DNA from: Isochrysis galbana
Lineage: Eukaryota; Haptophyta; Isochrysidales; Isochrysidaceae
DNA: 64,000 nucleotides
Direction: 5' to 3'
Assembly: GCA_018136815.1 (NCBI GenBank)
Contig: CM030933.1
Span: 1,750,379-1,814,378 of the forward strand
Below are positions 20,902 through 32,460 of this stretch, one piece after another; positions within the stretch are counted from its first letter, which is position 1; each line of letters opens with the position of its first letter. Below the pieces are notes generated by a model, which did not search any database, had not been told where the DNA came from, and worked only from the letters and a program-made list of their open reading frames with translations. Both the position numbers and the translations under genes were made by a program.

Positions 20902-22830
20902 ATGCGGCTCGTCGAGGACGATCCAGACCTCAAGCACAATCCGCCAACCTCATTGGCCGCCAGCCGCGCCACTCTCCTGTTTCTCGGCCTCTGCGCCGTG
21001 AGCATGCTCCTGCTCTTGAGTTACGGCTTCTTCCTCGTTGTATCGGCCCCTCGTGTCCCTGGTGCTCTGGACACGAGCAGCGTGGGGAAAGAGGGCGGGG
21101 AGGCCGCAGTGGGCGCAGAGCCATCCGTCCCGCGCCGTCCTGCCGCTGAGCAGCTCGCGCAGAGCCTCAACCGGCGCTTCCGAGAGGGGCGGCCTGCGCA
21201 CGACCTCGCAGATGCGGGAGTCCTCGTGCGGGTGCTCGACACGCATCAGGACGGCCACTCCTGGGGCGCGTTTGCCAGGAGCAAAGACAGTCCGGGATGG
21301 TGGAGTGCCAGCGTCATCAACGCTAACCACCCAGACGCTGTCGTTTATCCGGATCCTGGGTTCGTCCTCGCGCCGGAAGGCATGCAGAGCTACTTGTCGT
21401 GCTCGTATTCCGTGGACCGCGCGACAGTCCACCTCGCCAGCGAGTGCACAGCGCGGGACCCAGACTGCCTGCCAGGATGTGGCTACGCGAGTTGCACTGA
21501 TGCTTTCGATCGGACCCCTTGCCACTTTGAGGCAGACCGGCTCAAGGGCATGATGCAGTCGCAGGACCACATTTATGGAACGAGCCGTCACGTGTGGAAG
21601 GGATGGAGGGTCCCCAACGCCTTTGGCTGGAATGAGGTGAACTCATTGCGCATGGACGCGCCGCCCAGTCACCATTGCATTGCAGCACCTCCTATTGTCT
21701 CACGTGGATTGTTCGCCTGCGCTCGGCAGGTGATCTTCACCCCCCCTCCGGCGAGCGAGTTGCCGAATCTTGTGGAAGCCATCTTCGTTCCGCTGCATGA
21801 GCTAACGCGCAGCCTGATCCGCAAAGCTAAGGATCTCCGACAAGACTTCGCCTCGGTGTACGGACTGGAACTAGACGACCTCCCCATCCTTCTCTACGAT
21901 GCCTGGGATCCGGAGGCACCATTTCGTGTCATCGGGGTTGACATGGTGGAGGAGGACGGTGAGGAACCGACGAGCCGTGGCTTAACGGACATGGTTCATC
22001 GCATCCAGGCGATGCTCGCCGAGAGCGTGCAACGGTCACTGCCAATGGCTGACAAAGAGGGGGCGTCCACCCTCATGAAGGCCTTGGCGGGTGTGCAAGT
22101 TGCAAGCCGAACCATGAGCGCCGTGAGCGCGAGGTTGGTGGATTGGGCCATGAGTGCTCCGGTCGTGCCGTGCGGCGACGATTCGTACGCCCTCACCAAT
22201 ACTTCGATGCCCGACATGGCTCGCGCAGCGATGCCTGCTGTCTATCAAGCACTAGGCTTGGGCGTCCTGAATGCGACGCTGCAGCTTGAGCGGCTCCCGC
22301 AGCACGAATTTGTTGGAGACGACTTGATGCGGGCTATGCTTTCAGCGCGCTCGGTGAGAACGGTCTTGGCAACCCAGACTGATGGCATCGTCGCCTGGTT
22401 GGCCATCATGCTCTGTGTCCCTTCGGTCCTAGATGACGATGGTGTCGCCACCTACTTCTCTGCGCTCACCGATGCTGTTGGTTTGCTCTCCCAACCAGAG
22501 CATGTTGAAGGCCTCTTTGCCAATGGGTCGGCCGGTCTGGTAAGCCATTTCGTCCGTGGTATCTCCACGCGGCTTGTCAATGGGGGACTTGCGCCCGAAG
22601 TTGCTGATGAATGGCATGCGACAGCAAGCGAGCGGCTGGGCGACAAGCTTGCGTATGGTCTCCTAGCGCTCTTCGCCGCCGCATTTGGCACGTCACAGGT
22701 GGAGTCAGTACTTGCCGTCGACCGTGCGCACAACTACACGGCGTGTAGTTCTATTGGCGACAAGCTCGAAAGTGTCGGCGCAGCAAGAATTCTTTGCTCT
22801 CTTGCGGTATTCGCATGGTTTCATCTATAG
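20902..22830 (+). CDS. Type II membrane protein with Cys-rich motif, function unknown
   Basis: 642 residues from MRLVEDDPDL, with no intron. This start was chosen over an ATG 150 bases upstream because that extension is low complexity. Residues about 24-50 (LLFLGLCAVSMLLLLSYGF and onward) form one membrane segment, so the bulk is probably lumenal or extracellular. A Cys cluster follows at about residues 170-215: CTARDPDCLPGCGYASCTD, then TPCHFEADRLKGMMQSQ. I do not recognise the domain. Cys-rich blocks of this PGCG...C...MM type are familiar from uncharacterised algal secretory proteins, but I cannot name a family. The C-terminal half is helical, with N-glycosylation-type sites, and ends in a hydrophobic stretch (CSLAVFAWF). 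Confidence 0.7.
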   Translation: MRLVEDDPDLKHNPPTSLAASRATLLFLGLCAVSMLLLLSYGFFLVVSAPRVPGALDTSSVGKEGGEAAVGAEPSVPRRPAAEQLAQSLNRRFREGRPAHDLADAGVLVRVLDTHQDGHSWGAFARSKDSPGWWSASVINANHPDAVVYPDPGFVLAPEGMQSYLSCSYSVDRATVHLASECTARDPDCLPGCGYASCTDAFDRTPCHFEADRLKGMMQSQDHIYGTSRHVWKGWRVPNAFGWNEVNSLRMDAPPSHHCIAAPPIVSRGLFACARQVIFTPPPASELPNLVEAIFVPLHELTRSLIRKAKDLRQDFASVYGLELDDLPILLYDAWDPEAPFRVIGVDMVEEDGEEPTSRGLTDMVHRIQAMLAESVQRSLPMADKEGASTLMKALAGVQVASRTMSAVSARLVDWAMSAPVVPCGDDSYALTNTSMPDMARAAMPAVYQALGLGVLNATLQLERLPQHEFVGDDLMRAMLSARSVRTVLATQTDGIVAWLAIMLCVPSVLDDDGVATYFSALTDAVGLLSQPEHVEGLFANGSAGLVSHFVRGISTRLVNGGLAPEVADEWHATASERLGDKLAYGLLALFAAAFGTSQVESVLAVDRAHNYTACSSIGDKLESVGAARILCSLAVFAWFHL

Positions 22831-22899
22831 CGAGGTAGTCTTGTCTCCCATCGGACGGTCGCCTTCTGTCTTTTAGTTTGCTCTTGCCCGCAAGATAGG

Positions 22900-23985
22900 C
22901 GTGGTAGATGTCTCAAGGTTCAATGTAAGATAGACGGTAATGTAATAGAAATCGTATCTATATACCTGAGCGCAAACCCCTCTATTAGGGTAACACAAAT
23001 AGAAACTCTAGGCCGGCAACTGAAATAGGCCTCACACTCAACACCATAATAGGCGGAAACTTCAATTGCGAGGAGGACATCGCGAGCGACACTAGATCAC
23101 ACCAAAAAGACGCTACCTATGGCAAAATAGAAGGAGAGAACCTTAGAGAAATCATGCATGACTTGGTGTTTATTGATGCTGGATGCTGGCCACTCGGTAG
23201 TAAACGGCCGCGCGAGCGCGGGCTACACGCGATTGGCAAACACGATCCACACAAGAATCGAGAATCGACCGCATATACACGCCAGCGACCCGGTTGCTGG
23301 TAGGTAGCATGGCAAACAATAGGCCCACGCCCCTCCCTCTTTACGGGGAAAGGCTCATCTGATCATCTCCCCGTAACGGGCGCATTCGACCTCGTTGGGC
23401 ATAAACCAGACCGAAAGTACGACAACCGAATAAACACGGATCTGCTAGACAACAAGCGACAAGCGTGTACGGGCGACAATATCCCATATGTGGAAGGCCC
23501 ACATCAAAGAGGAGACGCCAAGCGATCTAATAGGAGAGGCTTGGTACATCGCGAAAAAGGCGGTGGCATCGTCTCTGGACTCTTGAAAGTAGAGTAATTG
23601 GCCTAAAGTTTCTCGTGTCTTGCATGTCCCCGTGTCTGTACGAAAGCGATATGTCCCCGAAGCAAGTGTCCTCCGGTAGCGCACCTCTTGCATTAGCCGC
23701 GTTCAGCATGTCGAACTTCTAGTAGAATTCCATCGGGATACCATCCGGCCCCGCCGATTTTCCTTTAGCTAGTTGCCGTACGGCCCTGGTTATGTGCGAG
23801 TGTGAGATTGGCGGCTGTCCAGACAGATTCTATGTCGACGTCGTTGTCGGGCGGGGCGGCGGCGTGCGACCGCTTGGGGTCCGGCGGCTTGGGACGGCCC
23901 CTGTGGGGCGTCGTGGCTGCGGGGAGCTGGGAAGGGGGAGCGGTCGGCGATCGCTCCATCGCTCAAACTATAACGATAGTTTTGA
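22900..23985. mobile_element. Rearranged LINE copy (d)
   Basis: On + (22930-23585) are an endonuclease segment (IIGGNFNCEEDIASD, a G-x-N/D-F-N motif) and part of the endonuclease-RT linker. On - (23590-23985) are the RT fingers start (KSAGPDGIPMEFY), the MERSPTAPP N-terminus and the 5' hairpin at 23965-23982. Stops and frameshifts are frequent. The opposed orientations indicate inversion during or after insertion. Confidence 0.65.
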
Positions 23986-24069
23986 GCCTCTCGTGCGCTG
24001 AGCACGAGGGCGGTAACGCGGCTGTGTAGGGGCCAGACCCGGGGGTCTTCCCTAATAATGGATCGTCCC

Positions 24070-24364
24070 TCAGGTGAAGTGTGAATTGTGGTGAAGGTGG
24101 CTGTGCGGAGTGGTGTGGGGCTGCTGCAGCATAGCAGTTGCCAGCAAGCAGGCTTCTGTCTCGCAATTCGCCGTGTTGTGGGGACGTGGCGTGATTGATG
24201 GCTCCGTTGCCCCACTTGGCTGGGTGGGTCGTCTTGGGTCGCTTCGGCGACAACGGACAACGGACAACGGCATGTCATTCAAGACATCGTCTATCTCGGC
24301 GAGGGCGGCGGCAGCGGGGGAGGTGAGCGGCGCGCGCTCCATGACCCTATAAGTTTACTGATAG
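24070..24364 (-). mobile_element. LINE 5'-end fragment (copy e)
   Basis: Hairpin at 24347-24364 of the CTAT...ATAG subtype with one stem mismatch, ATG at 24342, and a 90-codon frame beginning MERAPLTSPAAAA. It lies directly behind copy d in the same orientation. Confidence 0.7.
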
Positions 24365-25663
24365 TTGAAAATGTTGAGGTGCTAGCAACACATGAGGACG
24401 CAAGGCCAAACAAACAAAGTCGAAGTTTCCATGGAGGAAGCTAAATTTGTCTAAGATTATCACCTAGTGCACACAACTCTGAATGATTGTGGCACACGCA
24501 ACACGGCTAAGCATAGGCGCTGGGAGCTGTGCGCACAGCGCTGAGAGAGTAAGAGAGTCCAGCCTTCACTCCCACACAATCTACCTCCGAGCCTTGGGGA
24601 CTTTGGGAGGTAGTGCGAGCAGCTTGCCGACAGGTTGGAATGAAGAAAAGAGGGGAGCCTCCACTCCCTCGCCTCCTCCGCCTTCGCCGTCAGCATCGCC
24701 CTAGCCACCCGCATCTTCCTCACCCTAACAGCGATCACCTGGTTGCCTGCCCCTCGCCTCCTCGGCCAATGCCCTTGCCCCCGCCATCCACCCTGTCCAC
24801 CTCGCCCTCGCCGACCTCGTCGCGCCGCCTGTCGGCCTCACCGTGCCCCTCACGGCTGCTCACTTCGTGGCCGCCCACATCGCTGCCGTCCGCCGTTGCC
24901 GCCAGCCCTGCCACCTGGGCGCCCATCGCCCCAGCTTCGCCATCAGTGAGAGCTCCGCTCTTACTGCCGCCGCCCGTGCCGCATCCACCCTCGTCGCGGC
25001 CTCGCAGCGTTCATGTCTCCTTCCCTCGCCATCTTCTCCCTCCTTCTGAATCCCTCTCCACTTGCCAGCCAAAGAGGAGGCCTTGGGGCCCGCTCGACCC
25101 GTCAACTGACTACCGAGATGGCGTCGGCACCAGCCGGGTCGAAAGGGCCCCGGAGGAGCGGGAGAAGTGTGGCCTGAGGACGCGGCGGCTCAGCATCTAC
25201 AGAACATCACGCCCGGGCTGCACAATGCTCGCCTACGCCCGGCCGCGGAGCTCGCGGCGGCTCTGAAGCCCCGAACGCACATCGCACAGCGAGGTCGGCG
25301 CGAGTGCCCTAACCCGTTCCCGCGTCGATTCCTCCATTTCCACTGGAACGAACGCCTCTCTTGTGTGTGTGTGTGGGGGGGGGGGGGGGAGGGGCCGGGG
25401 GTCTCTGCTGGTGGACGTGGCCGTGTACGAGTACGAGAACAGTTCACGAACAAATGAAGCTTTGCGCAGGAGTACGTATGTTCTCATCACATGTCTTGTG
25501 CTGGACGAGTACACACAGAGCTCTCTGGGTACGTGAGACTTCCGCACGCGCTTCTTCACATGATGATGCCCGTGTCGCAGGTGGTGTGTGTTGACGGGAA
25601 TCTCAACGTGTAACGTGTGAGTTGTAGTGCACCGGTTTTACAAGGGAAACGTAACGATATCCC
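24365..25663. other. Intergenic upstream of the ABC transporter
   Basis: Pro/Ala-rich open frames occur on both strands between 24600 and 25270 without any recognisable motif. A GT-repeat/G-run lies at 25362-25390. No gene is claimed. Confidence 0.4.
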
Positions 25664-28600
25664 GTGAAATCCATGGTCCGCCCCCGCTCCCTTTCAATGA
25701 CACCCGCACCCGCAGACTCGGCGGCGTGTGGGGCTCCGCACGCAATGAAACCGGATGAGCTGCACGAAGAGCACACACCCCGATCCCCCGACGACGCTTG
25801 GCTGCTCTCTAGGCTCCTGCTCCTTTGGGCAACGCCGCTCGTGCTCCTCGGACTCCGCCGGCCACTCACTCAACACGACCTCCCAGCTCCTCCCTCTGCC
25901 GTGCGATCGGAAGCACTACATGCACGGGCAATCGCGCTGTGGGAGGCTGAGGTAGCTCGTGCATCCAAAGGCAAGGCAAGCGTGCTGCGAGCCGTGATGC
26001 GCCCGCTCGCGCTTCAGGGCCTGGTGTACGGAGGAGCACTGCTCTTCGTGGCAGGCCTCCTCAACTCTGTTGCGCGCCCGCTGCTGTTGCGTGCGGCCAT
26101 CGATGCGATGGTGGCCGACGTGCCACTCGCGCGAGGCTTCATAATCGCTTCTCTCCTCTCGCTTACGCTGCTCCTCGAAACGTGGTGCAAGACGCAGGGC
26201 ATTCACCTCGCGGGCGACGTGGCAATCCTGCGTGCCTCATCCGGCGTCATGCAGCTCGTCTCCCTCAAGGCAGCGCGGCTTCGCACCGGCTGCTGTGCCG
26301 AAGGTGTCGAGCAGACGCTCCTCGGAAAAGATCTTATTGGTATCACTGAGTACGCGCGCTTCGTCGTCCTCTCCATGTTTGCCATCTCGGCGCTCACGGG
26401 TGGCCTCGGAATGCTCTTCGTGACGGCGGGGCTCTCAGGCGGCGTTGGCGTGCTCGTCATGGTTTCCACGCTACTGATCTCAATGCCGTTGGGGCACCGC
26501 GCCAAGAAATGGCAGGCGTCGATGCTCAAGGCGTCTGAGACGACTACAGGTGTGACGCGGGAGATTCTCGAGGGTGTGAAAGTGATCAAATTCATGCGGT
26601 GGGAGGCAGCCTACCTCGATCACGTCGGACGCAAGCGTGCGGTGGAGCTCTCCTACCTGTGGCTCTGCCGCGGCGCGCTCAGTGTAGTGGTGCAGCTCGG
26701 CCGCTCATCACCCGTGCTTGCAACGCTCGCGACGTGCCTTTTCCTCGGCGCACGGGGCCCACTACGCGCCAACGAGATCCTCGTCCTCATCTCGCTATTC
26801 CAGTCGCTCCGCGTGCCTTTCGTGATGCTCCCGACGTCCATTCAGTTCAACCTCTTGGTGCACGTCGCTGCGAAGCGCATCTCGGCCTACCTCCAGCTGC
26901 CCGAACAGCCGGTGCTCGCACTGGGCTCGACCAAAGCCTCACAGTCGCCTACCGAGCCCCTCGTAGTCTGCGCGGACGCCTCGGTCCAATGGAGCAAACC
27001 CGACACCCTTGGAAGCTCTCACCGGCGCACCCAACTCTCGCGGGGCGAACGCGTGCAATCCATCACTGATGCCTCTCGCACGCCCCGCGAGGTCTCGATC
27101 GCATCCAGCCGATATGAGCGCACGAAACCTCCGTTCGTATCATCCGAAATCTCGGTGCAGCCTGAGGAGACGTGCCAGACGGCCCTTTCCGAGATGACCA
27201 TCGGCACGGCGGCTATCGCCGCTGTTGTAAAGGACATCGATGGGGTCAACCTCTCGTCCGAGCTAGTGGAGGTGCTCTACCCTGTCTCTTTTATCGTTCA
27301 GCCTTCCGAGATGGTGGCTCTATTTGGTGGCATTTGCTCCGGCAAGACATCGCTGCTTTGCGCCCTTTGGGGCGAGGCGGCCTGTGGGCACGGGGTGCTC
27401 TCCGTCCGTGCGCACGTTGCGATAGTCCCAGAGCGGCCCTTCTTGATCGGTGGCACGTTGCTCGACAATATTCTCATGGGCCGGCCCCTCGACCAGGATC
27501 TGTTTGCGGCCGTGATTGAGGGATGCTGCCTTGTCGACGACCTTGAGCAGCTGCCGATGCGTGAGATGACCGAGGTGGGCGACCGGGGCGCCGCGCTCAG
27601 CGGCGGGCAAAAGCAGCGCGTCGCCCTTGCGCGAGCACTCTATGGGCGTCCCGAGCTCCTTTTACTCGACGACCCGCTCTCCGCTGTCGATGCTCGCACC
27701 GCGCTCCTTCTATTGGATACGCTTGGGCGCTACGTGAAGCAGGGCTGGCTCGCCCCTCAGGGCGCCACACAGCCGCGTCGAGCGGCAGTAGTCGGCGTCG
27801 CCCTTGCGACACACTTGCGGACATTCGACCGGCTCCTCGTGCTCGAAAATGGCCGGCTCGCGTCGGACGGCAGAGTAGACGAGCTGCTTAGCACCGACGA
27901 GGCGCGCGCTGGACTGCCGGGCAGCCCACGTGACGCTAGCCGCGACGCCGGCAGTGTCCTTGAGCAGTCCTCGACTTGGCGCCGGCGTAGCGCTGTGGTA
28001 CTTGATCAGCTGACCTCACAGCTCACATCTGACGAGGTGAAGCGCGAGGGCGGCTTCTCCTCGCGCATCTATTTCATCTACTTGCGCTCTCTCGGTCGCT
28101 TCTCAGCGGCAACTTATGTGGCGATGCTTTTCGTCACTTATGCCGCCTACCTGGCCTCAGACGTGTGGTTGCTGCGCTGGGTGCGTGATGACGGAGCGTG
28201 CGGCTCAGGCTTGAGCTCGGCGCCATTGCAGCCCGACTGCAGTGGCATCTCGTCCCGCACACATGCCTCCATATACACGTCGCTTGCCCTGGGCCACGTG
28301 TTGGCCATGGTAACCACGTCGGTGTTTCTCACCGTTATTGCTGTTCGCGCGTCCAGAAAGTTGCACCATGACACCATCTCGCGCGTGCTGCACGCACCGC
28401 TCAGCTGGTATGACGCGACTCCATCTGGCCGTGTTATCTCACGCTTCACGTCAGACCTCAATACCGTCGACGGCAAGCTCAGCCTCGATGTGGACAACTT
28501 GTGCCAAATTGTCTTTATGGTCGCCACCCTCGTGGGCTACATCGCCGCCGTCTCATGGGTGCTAGGCATTATCGCCGTCGGAATCTTTGTCTCCTTCTGC

Positions 28601-29963
28601 CTCACAACAGCAGTTGCCGATCGCTCCATTCGCGAGGTGCGCCGCGGCGCGCGCAAGGCGCCGAATCGCCGCTGATCATCATGCCCACCCTTCGCCTGCT
28701 GCTTCACCTTTCTATCGTCAGGTGCGTCGAATTGCAAACAATGCGGTGTCTCCGATCATGTCGACCATCAGCGAGCTCAAGAGTGGGGCGCCGCTGTTGC
28801 GCGCTATGTCTCTTACGCCGTACCTTGCTACTCGCCAGTCCAAGTTTATCGGCGAGTGGGCGCACTACTCCTTCATGGCACTCGCGCTCCAAACATGGTC
28901 GTCACATGTAGGTGGAATACTGGCGTTCGTTCTCGGCACGTCGACCGCCCTCTACATCATGGGCAACCGCGCACTTTTCTCAGAGGAAAAGGGTGGCTTG
29001 GCGCTGACCTATGCTACCGTCGTGCCCTTCTTCGTCAACGCTGTCTCAGAGATATTTGTCCAACTTCGAACCTCGATGGCCGCGCTCGAAAGGCTGCTTG
29101 AGTACCTCGACCTGCCACAAGAGGCGGCACACGAGCTTACCACGGACCCAACGGCCAGAGAATGGCCATGCGGTGGGAGCATCGAGTTTCGAGAATTGTG
29201 TATGCGCTACCGGCCGGGGCTGCCGCTTGCACTACAGGGCTTCAACGCCACCATTAAGGCAGGGTCCAAAGTGGGCATCGTGGGACGTACAGGGGCGGGC
29301 AAGTCCACACTAGTGCTAGCGCTGTTCCGCTTGGTTGAGCCTGCCTCGGGAAGCATTCTCATCGATGGTCACGACGTGGCCGGCCTTGGCCTCCGCACGC
29401 TCCGTCGGGCGATGACCATAATCCCTCAAGACCCCGTGTTGCATGAAGGCACCGTCGCGCACAATCTCGACCCATTTGGTCTTATCGGCGACGACGATCT
29501 GCGCGCCACGCTAGTGCGCGTGCTATTGCCCCCAGAAATGCTTCATTTGCACCTCTCGAAGGGTGGTAAGAACCTTTCGGCTGGTGAGCGGCAGCTCTTG
29601 TGCTTTGCACGTACAATGCTTTCAAACGCGCCCATATGTATTCTCGACGAAGCTACTTCCGACCTCGACGAACGCTCGGATCACGCGATGCAAGCGGTGT
29701 TGCGCAACGAGTTTGAATCGCGTACGCTTCTTACCATCGCGCACCGGCTGCTCACTGTCGCCGACAGCGACACTCTGCTTGTGTTGGGCGCGGGCCGACT
29801 GCTCGAGCATGGCTCGCCCGCAGGACTCCTTGCCGACAACACCTCCGTACTTTCCGACATGGCCGCAGCGCTCGGTGAGGCCGGAGGTGCCGAGCTCCGG
29901 CGCCGGGCCGCGGCACACACGCGAACGGAGAAGGATGCGGGTGGGCAACCTGTAAGAGTGTGA
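25664..29963 (+). CDS. ABCC (MRP)-type full ABC transporter (2 exons)
   Basis: Exons 25664-28636 and 28722-29963 (85-bp GT-AG intron, phase 0) give 1404 residues in the order TMD1-NBD1-TMD2-NBD2. The N-terminus carries the ABCC-type lead-in SRLLLLWATPLVLLGLRRPL...DLP. NBD1 has Walker A GGICSGKTS at about 554, signature LSGGQKQRV at about 645, and LLLLDDP. The second Asp replaces the catalytic Glu, as is usual for ABCC NBD1. NBD2 has Walker A GRTGAGKST at about 1178, signature LSAGERQ at about 1275, ILDEATSDLD and the TIAHRL switch His. Such pumps export conjugated or amphipathic organic anions across plasma or vacuolar membranes. Substrate is unknown. There is no extra N-terminal TMD0. Confidence 0.9.
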
Positions 29964-30149
29964 AAAGACGAAGCGATGCCCCTATACGGCGCACTTTGTA
30001 CTAGAGTGCTGCGGGAGTGGAGGAATGGCTGTGGTTGCGTGTGGGGCTTGAGATACATAAGAATGTTGACACACAACTAACTCTATAGTCAGTTGCCATG
30101 GAGCACGCCGCCGCTCAGGCGGCTTGCCTTCATTTGCTGGTCTCCTTTC

Positions 30150-31405
30150 AAACTATTGTTATAGTTTTAGCGATGGAGCGCGCGCCGACCGCTCCCACCT
30201 CCCACCCCCCCGCCGCCACGACGCCACAACGGGGCCGCCCCAAGCCGCAGGAGCCCAAGCGCGCTCAAGCCTCAGCCCCGCCTGATCAGGACGTCGACAT
30301 GGCGCCACCCCCCTCGCCTCCCAAACAGCCACACAGCCAAGGAGCAGGCACAGTCCTGTTCCCAGCTGCAAACCAAAGCCAGGGCAATGCCTTGCCACCC
30401 GCCTCCCTCGCTTCGCCACCCAACCAAGGACTCCCCATGGGGGCTGGCAGCACTGCTGCCACCCCCATGGTGGCAACTCCTACTATCAGTGCACCCCTCG
30501 GGGGCGGGCACTTGACACAACAATCAATCATGGGAGCTTTTGCGCTCTCCAACCAACAATCAACACCAGCACAGAAGTCATACGCAGAAGCCGCTCAGCA
30601 TGGACCCAAAGGAAAGAACCCAGCACAGATGGCCCAGATGCAGCAGATCCAACAACCACAGCAACCCTCGCGCAAGCGAGCCGATCCCCAGTCGGACCCA
30701 AAACCGATGGTGAATGGTGAACACCACCACCCAACTCGCACCACCCCCTCTGGAGTTGGTTGTTGGTTTGATTGAGGGCGCAAAGGCTCCCAAGATTGAT
30801 TGTTGTGTCAAGTGCCCGCCCCCGAGGGGTGCACTGATGGTAGGAGTTGCCGCCGTGGGGGTGGCAGCACGGGGAGTCCTTGTTGTGGTGGCATGTCGAG
30901 GGAGGCAGGCGGCTGGGTCAGACTCTGGCCCTGTTGGTCTGCAGGGAACAAGGCCCTGCCTGTTCCCTGCTTGTGGTGCTGGTGTGGCGGCGAGGGTGGT
31001 GGGAGCATGTCGACGTCGGTGTCAGGAGGTGCTGAGGCCTGTGAGCGCTTGGGCTCCGGCGGCTTGGGGCGGCCCCGTTGGGGCGTCGTGGCGGCGGGGG
31101 GCTAAGAGGTGGGAGCGGTCGGCGCGCGCTCCATCGCTGAAACTATAACGATAGTTTTTTTGATGATACAAAAAAAAAAAACAAGCCACGCCGCAGAGAG
31201 GACGATGCCACAATCTCCCGCCCCCTTCTCTCCAACTCCTGGCCGAAGCAGCGCGAACGGCCACCCCGGAACCATTATCTCCGCTAAAGAGGGAATTGGA
31301 GAAGGGGAAAGGGGTTCATGGTGGTTAAGGTTAGGTAGTAGGGAGGAGCATGAGCACGCTGCCATACGCCGCATATGTAGCGGGGATTTTTAAGAAGATT
31401 TTTTT
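30150..31405. mobile_element. Fold-back LINE copy (f): sense 5' part, antisense 5' part, sense 3' UTR
   Basis: 30150-30167 is a hairpin followed by ATG at 30173 and a Pro/Gln-rich frame to 30775 (MERAPTAP..., with motifs such as NQGLPMGAGSTAA and PSRKRADPQSDPKP). From about 30757 to 31157 the same 5' region runs in reverse and ends at its own hairpin (31140-31157). 31195-31405 is the 3' UTR in + sense ending AAGATTTTTTTT. Inverted 5' sequence abutting a sense 3' end is what twin priming of a LINE would leave. Confidence 0.7.
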
Positions 31406-32460
31406 TCGTCCCCACCTCTAACCACCCCGCAAAGGTAAGCAAAAAAGCGTGCATTCGTAACCCGCGACTCGTCCCGCTTACAACCGCTAGCTGAAAAAAA
31501 AAGCCAACGTCCGCGACCACTCCTACGTGCGCTGATTGATCCGCCCATTCCCGTCCCACGGGCCGCGCACCGCGCCGGCTTTGACCTCCCCAAGAGCAGC
31601 CCTCTCGCCCCGCCAAGCGCACTCCAGGTGCAACGTTCTGAGCCGGGCGAGCGGGGCGGGCGGCGGACGGGGTCATGGGGGTTCGCCAGCGGGCACGCGA
31701 GGCGGGGACAGAGGCTGTGTCAAGGGCGGTGGTGGGGATGAGGGGGGCGGCGCCGAGGGCGCCGAGGGCGGCGGAGGTGCCGAGGGCAGCGGGGAGGCGT
31801 TGAAGGCGGTGGGGGCGTCGAAGGCGGCGGACGGAGACGTGGGCGGCAGAGACGTCGACGGGGACAGGAGGGATGTGGGCAGCGGGGGCCTCGAAGGAGG
31901 CGTGGGCGGCGGGGGCCTCGAGGCCGGCGGAGGCGTCAAGGGCGGCGGGGGCGGCGAGGGCGGTGGAGGCGTCGAGGGCGGCGCGGGCGTCAGTGCTAGC
32001 AGAGGCGTCGAGGGAGGCGGGGGAGCGGGGGCCTCGGGTATGGCGGGGGCCTCGAGGGTGGCGGAGGCATCGAGGGTAGCAGAGACATCGAGGGCGGCGG
32101 GGGGCGGCGGGAGCCTCGAGGGAGAAACGCTCTGGGAATGCCGTGGTCTGTTCTGTCGACCATTGCTGTGCCGGGTTCAAGCTGCAAGAGTGCCGGGCCA
32201 TTTTGTTCATATGCAAGGCCGGGGGGTGGGCGGGGGGTGGGGGATGGAGGGTAGAGGTGGGTGGGTGGGGGGTGGGGTGGGGTGGGGGGGTGGGGGGCGG
32301 GATTAGTGGTGTGCCATATGCCATCGCGAGGAGGATCAAGAGTGCTTTCTTCTACTTTCTTCTTCTTCCTTTGTAAGGTCTCCAACTCTTACTTGTCGAT
32401 TGATAGTTGATAGAGTTGCCATGTGCCTCCTTCATGTAGGTGTAGAGTGCGCCATCAATT
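31406..32460. repeat. GGCGG/GTCGAGG-rich degenerate tandem DNA and G-rich block
   Basis: 31690-32130 is an imperfect GGCGG(N)GGCGTCGAGG-type array. 32218-32300 is almost all G and T (GGGTGGG units), with strong quadruplex potential. Long frames here (Ala/Ser/Pro- or Gly/Val-rich) follow from the composition. No gene is supported. Confidence 0.6.

Noticed and set aside
24613..25266. 217-codon Pro/Ser-rich frame on +
   Set aside because: All three frames and the reverse strand are similarly open and biased. No domain.
31284..32339. 351-codon Ala/Pro/Ser-rich frame on -
   Set aside because: Covers a degenerate GGCGG array and LINE 3' UTR, with no motif. Composition explains the open frame.
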